Of a stretch of DNA of 15,281 bases, positions 7,357 to 13,684 are shown in pieces. Source of the DNA: an uncultured Acetatifactor sp. GTDB lineage: Bacteria; Bacillota; Clostridia; Lachnospirales; Lachnospiraceae. A program made the translations under genes and the position numbers. The stretch's first letter is position 1. Every line of letters starts with the position of its first letter. Under the pieces are notes generated by a model. That model was given only the letters and a program-made list of their open reading frames with translations. It did no database searches and was not told the DNA's origin. The DNA is taken from positions 1 through 15,281 of the forward strand of contig CAJGCP010000039.1 of assembly GCA_904501885.1 (NCBI GenBank), written 5' to 3'.

Positions 7357-8311
7357 TTTCTTCTCTCCTTATATGGAATACACCATCAGCATTTTTTGGA
7401 TTGGTTTTCTGTGCACAGTTACCACAGCTTATGCAATATGAATTGTGTTCTTCATAATAATTGCTTTGATTCCTCATTCCTAATATGTTAGCATTAATAC
7501 AAGATGATTTCAAAAATGTCCTGATGCCCTTCTTGTTCAAGTAATCGACAAAGGGCAACAGTTCTTTAGTGCTCGTAGCATTTAGTTGCTCATAACTATT
7601 GCAATCAAGGTGTTTCAATTCAGTGGCTTCATAATCGATCAACTTTTTTAGAACGGGATTACGAGACATCTTTTCGGCAATCTTCGCATCCCAATACAGT
7701 ACGCCTACCGTACAAAAATCAATACTATATGCTAATAGCATATCAGAAATCTGCTCAATCTCGGCACCTGTTATTGTCGAAAAAAATGGTTTCAACAGCA
7801 CATTAGTTGGGACTCCACGGTGATGGAAGTACGCACATGTCTCTAAGCGTTCAGTTGGACTTGATGTAAAAGGCTCAATAGTCCTCCAGCACTGGATAGA
7901 TGTAATAGTTGTAGAATACAGTAGCTGTTTTGGATAGCGAATAGCACTTATTATTTCTTCAATATGTTCATTCCTTAAACTATTTTTGCTCATGATTTGA
8001 ACCGGGTTTCCCCAGGAAAGCACTGCTTTTATCATGTCTACAGAATGTCGTGCTAAATCATCGTAACCCTTAGGAAAAATATCTCCCCATGCTCCAATTG
8101 AGATAATAGTACCATTTTCTCCAAGAACAAAACCAGGCTGACTTTTTGCTTCCCCAAAGATATCTGCTTCTGTCAACTGGTTTTTCCGAGGTGTTTTATA
8201 ACCGTGTATACACAAATAGCAATAACCACACGCCCCATTACATCCTAAGATAGGACTAACAAAAAGACGACCGTCATTTAAATTGGGCAAAAGCACATCT
8301 GAGGTCTTCAT
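7346..8311 (-). CDS. SPL-family-like radical SAM protein with C-terminal cysteine cluster
   Basis: The start at 8311 (MKTSDVLL) overlaps the previous stop as ATGA and lies 9 nt after GGAG; an ATG 15 nt upstream (MEQHS) lacks such a site. The 321-residue protein carries the radical SAM motif C24-x3-C28-x2-C31 (CNGACGYC), which binds a 4Fe-4S cluster. It goes on with IGAWGDIFPKGYDD and WGNPVQIMSKNSL, reminiscent of spore photoproduct lyase-type proteins. Near the end C271, C293, C296 and C299 (CISCGNC) could hold a second cluster. Spore photoproduct lyase repairs DNA, but this subgroup's substrate is unknown; modification of DNA, RNA or a nucleotide is equally possible. It overlaps the methyltransferase start by 11 nt, so it is made together with it. 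A radical SAM gene inside an R-M-like operon is unusual. Confidence 0.85.
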   Translation of the reverse strand: MKTSDVLLPNLNDGRLFVSPILGCNGACGYCYLCIHGYKTPRKNQLTEADIFGEAKSQPGFVLGENGTIISIGAWGDIFPKGYDDLARHSVDMIKAVLSWGNPVQIMSKNSLRNEHIEEIISAIRYPKQLLYSTTITSIQCWRTIEPFTSSPTERLETCAYFHHRGVPTNVLLKPFFSTITGAEIEQISDMLLAYSIDFCTVGVLYWDAKIAEKMSRNPVLKKLIDYEATELKHLDCNSYEQLNATSTKELLPFVDYLNKKGIRTFLKSSCINANILGMRNQSNYYEEHNSYCISCGNCAQKTNPKNADGVFHIRREENGI

Positions 8312-9033
8312 ACTGTGTTGCTCCATAATTCTTCAAAATATTCGCAAAAATACTTTGCGCCTTCCGCATGTCTATTGAACCTATATGTTATGGTTTGCTG
8401 GCTTGTTTTCGCCTGATATGGTCCTGTAAAAACAGTACCATCAATATTGAAATAAAAGTCATGCGGATAATGATCATACATTCTCAACTCAACCTGACCA
8501 TCATATGTTTGGTATTTCTTCAACTCAGTTATCCACACGACCAAAGACTCAATTGTTGCTTTAGTAGACCCTACAGAAAGCCCCTCGGTTTTATCTATTT
8601 CTGACAGAACATCACTATTAGGATTAATTGTCAATACTCTTAGCGACATACCAGCTGCTACTCGCTGAGCTATAACTTTCCCTTGAGCATCCCTAAAACC
8701 TTTTAGGCCCATAGCACAAATATCGAGGCTATTCGCCCTTTTAAGTACTTTATTGGTAAATGCATTTATTTCAGCGCGTTGCTTATATATACCTCCTATC
8801 CCCCAACGCTCAACCATCACCGTCATTCGATTTTGATTAATTAAATACTGTGAACTTAATCCCGTAACGATTGCACTTGCCAGCATAGATGTTCCTACGC
8901 TTACAATAATCACGGAAAACGTCTTATCCATCCCCACTAAAATGCCAACCAAAATTAACAAAGCACCTATAAGGCCAACTACTAAATTAAGCAATTTAGC
9001 ATTCCAATATTTAGGATCCAATGTTTTTCCCAT
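8308..9033 (-). CDS. Two-TM protein with PLD-like cytoplasmic domain, first gene of the operon
   Basis: This 241-residue protein starts at ATG after AGGTGG. Two adjacent membrane helices (about 16-34 LVVGLIGALLILVGILVG and 38-60 FSVIIVSVGTSM) are followed by a soluble domain. In that domain LDICAMGLKGF, AAGMSLRVLTINPNS and VELRMYDHYPHDFYFNIDG, then TVFTGPYQ, follow the beta-strand pattern of phospholipase D-like folds (DUF5919-like, by memory). No HxK(x4)D catalytic motif is present, so it is probably a non-catalytic sensor or ligand-binding version. Membrane-anchored sensor or effector proteins are frequent in anti-phage systems, where they damage the membrane or relay a signal; that role is inferred. 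It is the promoter-proximal gene and overlaps the radical SAM gene by 4 nt. Confidence 0.75.
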   Translation of the reverse strand: MGKTLDPKYWNAKLLNLVVGLIGALLILVGILVGMDKTFSVIIVSVGTSMLASAIVTGLSSQYLINQNRMTVMVERWGIGGIYKQRAEINAFTNKVLKRANSLDICAMGLKGFRDAQGKVIAQRVAAGMSLRVLTINPNSDVLSEIDKTEGLSVGSTKATIESLVVWITELKKYQTYDGQVELRMYDHYPHDFYFNIDGTVFTGPYQAKTSQQTITYRFNRHAEGAKYFCEYFEELWSNTV

Positions 9034-9298
9034 TTATTCCACCTACCACATAAACTACGTTTTTAAGATTCGACCTTTATTAATTCAACTTCAACGTCCT
9101 GCTCTATTCTCTTGATATACCCAGTGTCCACCGTAATAACAATTTATGAATTTTACGTCAGCAACAAGACCGCATAAATACGGGTGGCTGTAGCAAATAA
9201 ATGGATGCTAACTTGCCCGGCAGCCCTGCACTTTCCACCACTAAATCAGCGCCATACTGGTAATCTAAAAAAGAGGAGTATTCAAAATCAGTTCCATT
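9034..9298 (-). other. Long untranslated leader of the four-gene operon
   Basis: About 265 nt lie between the best minus-strand promoter and the first start codon. A second, weaker promoter-like pair (TTGTTA, 17 bp, TATATC) lies nearer the gene, at about 9114-9142. The block at about 9170-9265 is more GC-rich than its surroundings and may be a fossil of earlier coding or element DNA. Open frames here on either strand lack ribosome binding sites. No RNA family is recognised. Confidence 0.4.
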
Positions 9299-9299
9299 T

Positions 9300-9428
9300 T
9301 ACAATTTTATTATACCGCAATTTCTACCAAAATGCAACACCTCGCTCATTCCATCAATCTAAGTTCCTGCACATTACAATTTTATTTTTTGCCTAATGGA
9401 GGATATTGAAATATGGGATAAAATTGTA
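9300..9428. repeat. Three copies of TACAATTTTAT between divergent promoters (possible operators)
   Basis: Exact 11-bp copies sit at 9300-9310 and 9375-9385 on the plus strand, and inverted at 9418-9428. The first two share a slightly longer match (TTACAATTTTATT). The first overlaps the -10 region of the minus-strand promoter; the third fills the spacer of the plus-strand promoter. Shared binding sites for one regulator of both operons are inferred. The AT-rich background makes a chance origin possible. Confidence 0.4.
9309..9337 (-). promoter_or_regulatory. Promoter candidate for the four-gene minus-strand operon
   Basis: Read on the minus strand: -35 TTGCAT (9332-9337), a 17-bp spacer, and -10 TATAAT (9309-9314). 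One copy of the repeated motif TACAATTTTAT (9300-9310) overlaps the -10 and the start of transcription, a good place for a repressor. Confidence 0.55.
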
Positions 9429-9434
9429 TATAAT
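9406..9434 (+). promoter_or_regulatory. Promoter of the 4-TM / kinase-Nudix operon
   Basis: -35 TTGAAA (9406-9411), a 17-bp spacer, and a perfect -10 TATAAT (9429-9434). The start of transcription near 9441 leaves a very short leader holding GGAGGTG just before the ATG at 9453. This decides that start over a longer frame beginning at 9396, whose start codon would lie upstream of the promoter. Confidence 0.75.
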
Positions 9435-9452
9435 GTTGGTGGAGGTGTGTTT

Positions 9453-10046
9453 ATGTCGGATAACAACAATAAAAAAATCGCTTCACATCTGCTCCCATTG
9501 CAGGAAAAATGGATTAACATGAGTCCTAAGGAAATTCGTCGCTTGTTTGGGTACTACATTATTATCCTTTCCATTTCCCTTTTAGGGTTGGTCTTCTCAA
9601 TTGTCTACCATTATGATTTATCGAAAAATGGTTTTACCGAATCGCAGGGGATCCTGGCATTCGCTTTTCCGGGCGGTGTTCTAGGTGCATCGATATACTA
9701 CATTCGCAAGCTATATAAGTCATGCATACAAGGCATCGTAGTCGACAATTCAAAAGATACTAGCACAGAGGCACAACTGCGAAAAATTGGCGCAAAGATG
9801 TATTTTTACCTTCGCCCCCTTATTAGCGGAATCCTTGCAATTATCGTAAGTATTGCTATAATCGCAGGTTTCTTTGTCATCAACAATCAACCCTCCATCA
9901 ATAACGAAAAATTCTTTCTTTTTATAGCGTTGATTTCTTTCTACATTGGCTTCTGCAACGGGAAAATAATCATCAAGATGGAGCAGCATAGTAATGAAGC
10001 AATCGATTCTGTCCTCAAGGAGCAAAAAGATGGCACGCAGCACTAA
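9453..10046 (+). CDS. Four-TM membrane protein of unknown function
   Basis: This 197-residue protein starts at ATG (MSDNNNKK) just after GGAGGTG. Four membrane helices are visible: about 33-53 (YYIIILSISLLGLVFSIVY), 66-86 (GILAFAFPGGVLGASIYYI), 118-144 and 153-173. A cytoplasmic-looking loop (DNSKDTSTEAQLRKIGAK) lies between helices 2 and 3, and a charged tail follows helix 4. No signal peptide, catalytic motif or known family is recognised. Its end overlaps the kinase gene by 17 nt, so the two are translated together and probably act together. A membrane partner of a nucleotide-handling enzyme, in a defence-like island, could be an effector or anchor; this is inference. Confidence 0.75.
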   Translation: MSDNNNKKIASHLLPLQEKWINMSPKEIRRLFGYYIIILSISLLGLVFSIVYHYDLSKNGFTESQGILAFAFPGGVLGASIYYIRKLYKSCIQGIVVDNSKDTSTEAQLRKIGAKMYFYLRPLISGILAIIVSIAIIAGFFVINNQPSINNEKFFLFIALISFYIGFCNGKIIIKMEQHSNEAIDSVLKEQKDGTQH

Positions 10047-10503
10047 TGATCACCAGTTGAGAATTGAAGAACTAGAAAAGTTGGCAGCCGAGGTCTTATC
10101 GCTAAAGAAGCAACACCGTCAGCGTAGACCAATTGTGATAGAATTCTGCGGTAGCCCAAAGGCGGGCAAGACCTCATGCATTAATTCCCTCAATATATTT
10201 CTGAAAAGAAATGGATTCAAAACGACAATATTAAGTGAGCGTGCTGGTTTTAGCCCTATAAGTGACAAGTATAACCCTGTGTTCAATGTTTGGACATGTA
10301 CTTCCGCAATTAACGAAATCAACCAAAAAATGGATCAAGCACAGCACGGCGAGGAAATTGATGTTATTATTTCTGACAGAGGAATATTCGACGCCTTATG
10401 TTGGTTTAAATGGCTAAAATCCCAACACCATATGAATCAAAGAGAATATACTGTTTTGACCAAATTTGCCACCCTATACCGTTGGCAAAAAACATTGATT
10501 TAG
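10030..10503 (+). CDS. P-loop kinase-like N-terminal part of a kinase-Nudix fusion; frame ends at an A6 tract
   Basis: The start at ATG 10030 (MARSTND) lies 7 nt after AAGGAG, inside the end of the membrane protein gene. After a short helical lead (LEKLAAEVLSLKK) comes a Walker A motif, G41SPKAGKTS, preceded by the strand PIVIEFC. DVIISDRGIFDALCWF at 111-126 resembles the Walker B/DRx region of thymidylate kinase-like enzymes. The frame stops at residue 157, in the middle of this fold. The expected next strand (NIDLVYVFMVSP) is found at once in the -1 frame, so the protein is the front part of a larger kinase-Nudix polypeptide of about 478 residues. Substrate unknown; phosphorylation of a nucleotide or similar small molecule is likely. 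As written it would be a truncated, probably inactive product unless frameshifting occurs. Confidence 0.75.
   Translation: MARSTNDHQLRIEELEKLAAEVLSLKKQHRQRRPIVIEFCGSPKAGKTSCINSLNIFLKRNGFKTTILSERAGFSPISDKYNPVFNVWTCTSAINEINQKMDQAQHGEEIDVIISDRGIFDALCWFKWLKSQHHMNQREYTVLTKFATLYRWQKTLI
10487..10492 (+). other. A6 tract where the kinase frame shifts to -1 (slippage site or 1-nt deletion)
   Basis: The zero frame reads TGG CAA AAA ACA TTG ATT TAG. Seven A instead of six would give TGG CAA AAA AAC ATT GAT and join the frames without losing a residue. A Lys tRNA on AAA can slip back one base onto AAA, but no canonical X XXY YYZ heptamer or clear downstream stem is seen. RNA-polymerase slippage, a genuine deletion or a sequencing error all fit. 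Confidence 0.6.
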
Positions 10504-11465
10504 TGTATGTTTTTATGGTTTCCCCAGAGGTCTCCATAGAAAGAGAATATGCGAATCTATTGACGAATAAGCGCGGTAGCATCATGTGTGAGGGTGTCTT
10601 AGCGCAATATCTTAATTCTGTGAAAGAAATAATAGATGAGTATGGAAAAGATTTTCGATCTATCTATCAAATAGAAACAACAAACAAAGCACAGCATGAC
10701 GTTAGCTATGAAGTCACAAGTAAGACATTACAGTTGTTAAAAAACATGCTCATTGAGAAAGTAGGCTATGTTGATAGAGAAATACTTTCTCTCCAAGACG
10801 GTTTTAACGATATAAATACACTTTTACCTGCTCTGAATCGATATGCATTTGACAGCCGAGATATAGTAGAACGAAACCTGGATGCGATTCAACCGATACC
10901 GATTGCTGTATTTTTAACCCCGAATGAGGATAAGATTTTGTGCTTAAAGAAGACAAAAAGCAGCACATCAGCGGCATCGCCTGAAAGAGGAAGGTTACTT
11001 TTCTATGCAGGTGGACATACCCGGATTGAGGATGAGTTTTCCGTTGCAAAGTGTGATTTCATCAAAACCGCTAAAAATACACTGGAACGGGAAATGTTTG
11101 AAGAATTAGGAATTTCGATTTCTTTGGAGGATGAGGATGCGCCCTTCTGTCTATATACTCCACATTATAGCGAAAAGAGCAAGCAGCACCTTGCAGTTGG
11201 ATGGATTATACATCTGACACCAGAAACAAAGTTAAACTTGGATTCTTACGAACTAGTACAAAAGAAGGGGACAAGCAAGAGTGGCAGTTTCCTTACTTTT
11301 TCTGAGGTCGAGAAGGCTTTTTTCGAAAACAAAAACATTTATTTGGAGAGTTGGAGCAAAGAAATACTTGTAAAGTATTTTAGGAATCGTTTTTCAGATC
11401 ACTTTATTGATAGCATAGAACAAGAAACCGACTATCATCAATGCTCCATGTTTGACAACGAATAA
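10491..11465 (+). CDS. C-terminal part of the kinase-Nudix fusion (kinase end plus Nudix hydrolase domain)
   Basis: Reading in the -1 frame relative to the kinase start, the first about 100 residues complete the P-loop kinase: NIDLVYVFMVSPEVSIEREY is the usual strand plus lid helix, and GKDFRSIYQIET a late strand. A Nudix-like domain follows from about 10900: IPIAVFLTPNEDKILCLKK, LFYAGGHTRIEDEF and the helix NTLEREMFEELGI. REMFEELGI matches the REUXEEXGU half of the Nudix box; the first half (G-x5-E) is altered and there is an insertion between the halves, so it is a divergent Nudix. Nudix enzymes cut nucleoside diphosphate-linked compounds. Kinase and Nudix in one chain suggest making and removing a nucleotide signal, or altering the nucleotide pool (inference). 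An internal ATG at 10515 is in frame but has no ribosome binding site. No gene follows before the hairpin at 11577. Confidence 0.75.
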   Translation, partial: NIDLVYVFMVSPEVSIEREYANLLTNKRGSIMCEGVLAQYLNSVKEIIDEYGKDFRSIYQIETTNKAQHDVSYEVTSKTLQLLKNMLIEKVGYVDREILSLQDGFNDINTLLPALNRYAFDSRDIVERNLDAIQPIPIAVFLTPNEDKILCLKKTKSSTSAASPERGRLLFYAGGHTRIEDEFSVAKCDFIKTAKNTLEREMFEELGISISLEDEDAPFCLYTPHYSEKSKQHLAVGWIIHLTPETKLNLDSYELVQKKGTSKSGSFLTFSEVEKAFFENKNIYLESWSKEILVKYFRNRFSDHFIDSIEQETDYHQCSMFDNE

Positions 11466-11576
11466 TTATTGTTGCATGTTTGCCAAAAAGTGCTATATCC
11501 GCTGTACAGCTGTTAATTAATCTACAATTTTTATTCGTTATGTGCAATTAATTATTTAGATCTACTGATATGCTCA

Positions 11577-11608
11577 GCCACCTTCGTTTTTTCGAAGGTG
11601 GCTTTTTT
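11577..11608 (+). terminator. Hairpin terminator, copy 1, upstream of the parA relic
   Basis: A 10-bp stem (GCCACCTTCG / CGAAGGTGGC) with a T6 loop and a following T6 run. It can terminate the 4-TM/kinase-Nudix operon. The 110 bases before it are AT-rich and otherwise featureless. It is the counterpart of the hairpin before intact parA (13628-13656) and lies the same distance from the start codon (27 against 28 nt). Confidence 0.8.
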
Positions 11609-11635
11609 ATCTTCGTCACAAAAGGGATCAATCAA

Positions 11636-11920
11636 ATGGACAAATGCAAAATCACCGCCATCGCCAACCAAAAGGGAAGCGTTGGCAAAATAACCACCAC
11701 AGTGAATCTGGGATTAGGAGTGGCCTGTGAAGGCGAATGCATACTTCTGGTGGATTGAGATCCCCTAGAGTAGCCTGACCATTGACAGAGGCATTCCCAA
11801 CCGAGATGCCCTAAAAGGCCATTGGAAACGCCATGCTGGCAGAAGCCACCGACCTGGATATATCCATCATTCACCACAGAAAAGGTATCGCTCCGCTCCT
11901 CACCAACATCGAACTATCCA
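11636..11920 (+). pseudogene. Decayed 5' copy of parA
   Basis: The sequence runs parallel to the first about 100 codons of intact parA at 13685: MDKCKITAIANQKGSVGKITT against MNNCKIIAIANQKGGVGKTTT. Decay is plain: the Walker A Gly and Thr are replaced, codon 41 is a TGA stop (GGTGGATTGA against GGTGGATGGA), about 13 bases are missing later on, and the ribosome binding site is weakened (AAAGGGAT against AAAGGAGC). Recognisable similarity ends near 11920, at the position equal to about 13981 in parA. The remaining 175 codons are absent. It is a duplication relic, not a working gene. Confidence 0.85.
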
Positions 11921-12118
11921 ATAAAAGGTGTCACTATACAGCGCCATAAGCCCGGAGATATTGCAAAGCTACCACCCAAAACAACGCCTGAAAGCCGCCG
12001 CAACTCGACAGCTTTCGGGTTCGCATGTTCATTTGGCACTACCTTGCAGAATGTCTGATATCCTCATATGGATTAGATCTTGTCTACAGCAAAGGCTACT
12101 TTTCTAATGATATGATCA
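11921..12118. other. Unassigned DNA after the parA relic
   Basis: No open frame with a ribosome binding site. One frame reads ISPEILQSYHPKQRLKAAAT then a stop soon after, which could be a fossil of another element gene, but I cannot name it. No clear T-rich terminator for the minus-strand gene ending at 12119 is seen; the palindrome ATGATCATATCAT lies near its stop. Confidence 0.35.
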
Positions 12119-13240
12119 TCACTTTTTTGTCCACGTCTTTTTAGTAGCTTCGACTATGCATTTGAATGCATTTTTGTGAACTCTCATTCTTCTACCGTCA
12201 CGAACACGGAGCGCAGTTCTGTTAGATAAACTATCATCAGGCTCATCTTGATGTTGGAAATATAGCATCGCCAGTTCAGTAGTCAATAAGTTTTTATAAC
12301 ACGGAAGTATGCTATCAAGAATCAAATCTTGCAGTTCTTCCTTTGTAAATCTCGGTGACTTATCCAGGAACCTTTGACCGTATGTGTTCACCATGATGAT
12401 GCCTTCGCACAATTTTTCATCATTTCCGGAAAAGGCTACTTTAGCTGCCACAATCGATCCAGTACAGTTATGACTATGATCTTTGTCAGAATAAAGATAT
12501 CTCTGCATACTATGGGCCACCGATTTATCGTTGTAGAACAGTGTCGCTACGTTATTATTTCCCATATAGTGGAATGTAGAGTCGTTAGTTTCGGCAAAAT
12601 CATTTAGATCCGCCCGGAACTTCGATCCCTTTCCTGTAACCCATCTCCAGCTCCTGTCATATTTACCCGCACTAGAATAAGTATACCGGTAAATAAAAGA
12701 TGCATCTAAGTCCTTAATTGGAATTCCGGTAATCTCTCCTATTGCTCTTCCAAATCCCCACGTAATTTCTCGAATCTGATCAAAAATGTTGTAAGGTACA
12801 TCTGCAGCTGTCAACATACCTCTTTCTAATCCATTATGATGGGCATTTCTCAGTTGTACATTTTTATTCTTATGGATCTCAAACAAGCTATTATATGCGT
12901 GTTTGGCCGCAAGATTTTCGAAGCGTATATCTGCTTCTTTCTGTTCTTTAACCCACATAACGAATTGAATGATCAAATTCATTACTGCTATGCCCAGTAA
13001 AAAGGCCACCGCACCTGTTATTTCATTTGGCGGCTTTAATTCCCACGTCTCACCAAAATTAACCATAGACAAAATCAGAGGAATCAAAAATGGCATAACA
13101 ACATTTATCAAGAATCTAGCAACTTGTTTCTTCCTTATGAATCGAAGAATATGCCTGCGATATTTGACAAATATGCAGGTCAATACTAACGCAATTAGAA
13201 TTCCTATTAAGACGGTATTAGTGACGCATAACTTCTTCAT
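12119..13240 (-). CDS. Orphan 3-TM protein with GAF-like cytoplasmic domain
   Basis: This 373-residue protein starts at ATG (MKKLCVTN) a few bases after GGAGAGAG. Three membrane helices fill the N-terminus (about 7-26, 41-61 and 74-97). A charged linker (KEQKEADIRFENLAAKH) and a soluble domain at about 120-345 follow. In the latter, NCTGSIVAAKVAF and LCEGIIMVNTYGQRFL, then a long helix (EELQDLILDSILPCYKNLL), resemble the last strands and helix of a GAF fold, a small-molecule or second-messenger sensor. No catalytic motif or known family is recognised, and the GAF reading is tentative. The gene stands alone, on the opposite strand to parA, between the parA relic and intact parA, and is AT-rich compared with parAB. 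It looks like single-gene cargo; a sensor-effector of the membrane in defence is one possibility. Confidence 0.75.
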   Translation of the reverse strand: MKKLCVTNTVLIGILIALVLTCIFVKYRRHILRFIRKKQVARFLINVVMPFLIPLILSMVNFGETWELKPPNEITGAVAFLLGIAVMNLIIQFVMWVKEQKEADIRFENLAAKHAYNSLFEIHKNKNVQLRNAHHNGLERGMLTAADVPYNIFDQIREITWGFGRAIGEITGIPIKDLDASFIYRYTYSSAGKYDRSWRWVTGKGSKFRADLNDFAETNDSTFHYMGNNNVATLFYNDKSVAHSMQRYLYSDKDHSHNCTGSIVAAKVAFSGNDEKLCEGIIMVNTYGQRFLDKSPRFTKEELQDLILDSILPCYKNLLTTELAMLYFQHQDEPDDSLSNRTALRVRDGRRMRVHKNAFKCIVEATKKTWTKK

Positions 13241-13360
13241 TTATCTCTCTCCATTCTTCACTTAGTTCAATTTGGCAAAATACTCTCCAATCATCGTGAA
13301 TACATCATAGATGTTATCATTCTTTATATGTAACAACACAACAAAAAGGTGACATATTTC

Positions 13361-13600
13361 TCAAAAACTTTTATTTCTTTTGAGATTGGCTATATATTGA
13401 TACTTTTTAGGAGGAGAAACCTTAATCATTTTACACACCCGTTTTCTGTGCATGAACACACTCAAATGAGTTGCTAAAAAAACCAGTAAAAATAGATACT
13501 TCATGTGTAGTTCCGATATTCTGCCCTTAAAAACATATCGAAGCGAAAAGGCAATCATTTTAATAAGATCGAAAGCACTCAAGACCTCGTCATTTATCAT
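13361..13600 (-). CDS. Possible small hypothetical protein (79 aa), doubtful
   Basis: The frame reads MINDEVLSAFDLIKM, a hydrophobic stretch (YLFLLVFLATHLSVFMH, about 35-51) that could be one membrane helix, then a basic tail (PPKKYQYIANLKRNKSF). The only purine-rich sequence, GGGGA, touches the start codon and is too close to be a good ribosome binding site. It lies between the GAF-like gene and parA and would be co-directional with the GAF-like gene. No family is recognised. It may be a chance frame in AT-rich spacer. The rest of 13241-13684 holds only the hairpin before parA and a small inverted repeat (ACATC-tat-GATGT, about 13305-13317). Confidence 0.25.
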   Translation of the reverse strand: MINDEVLSAFDLIKMIAFSLRYVFKGRISELHMKYLFLLVFLATHLSVFMHRKRVCKMIKVSPPKKYQYIANLKRNKSF

Positions 13601-13627
13601 TCCCCGGACACTCTATCATTCATATTA

Positions 13628-13656
13628 GCCACCTTCATTTTGAAGGTGGCTTTTTT
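13628..13656 (+). terminator. Hairpin with T-run in the parA leader, copy 2 (attenuator or insulating terminator)
   Basis: A 10-bp stem (GCCACCTTCA / TGAAGGTGGC) with a TTT loop is followed by six T. The ATG of parA lies 28 nt further on, too close for a promoter between them, so parA must be transcribed through this hairpin or from a start inside it. Compared with copy 1 the innermost pair changed from G-C to A-T, which keeps the stem. That is a sign that the structure itself matters. Confidence 0.75.
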
Positions 13657-13684
13657 AATCATCATCACAAAGGAGCGCGATCAA

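Noticed and set aside
9184..9396. 70-codon plus-strand frame in the divergent intergenic region
   Set aside because: No ribosome binding site, and it runs over both the minus-strand promoter and the repeated motifs.
10482..10503. Canonical -1 programmed frameshift signal
   Set aside because: The A6 tract lets one tRNA slip, but the X XXY YYZ heptamer is not in register and no obvious downstream stem-loop or pseudoknot is seen. Kept only as possible slippage.
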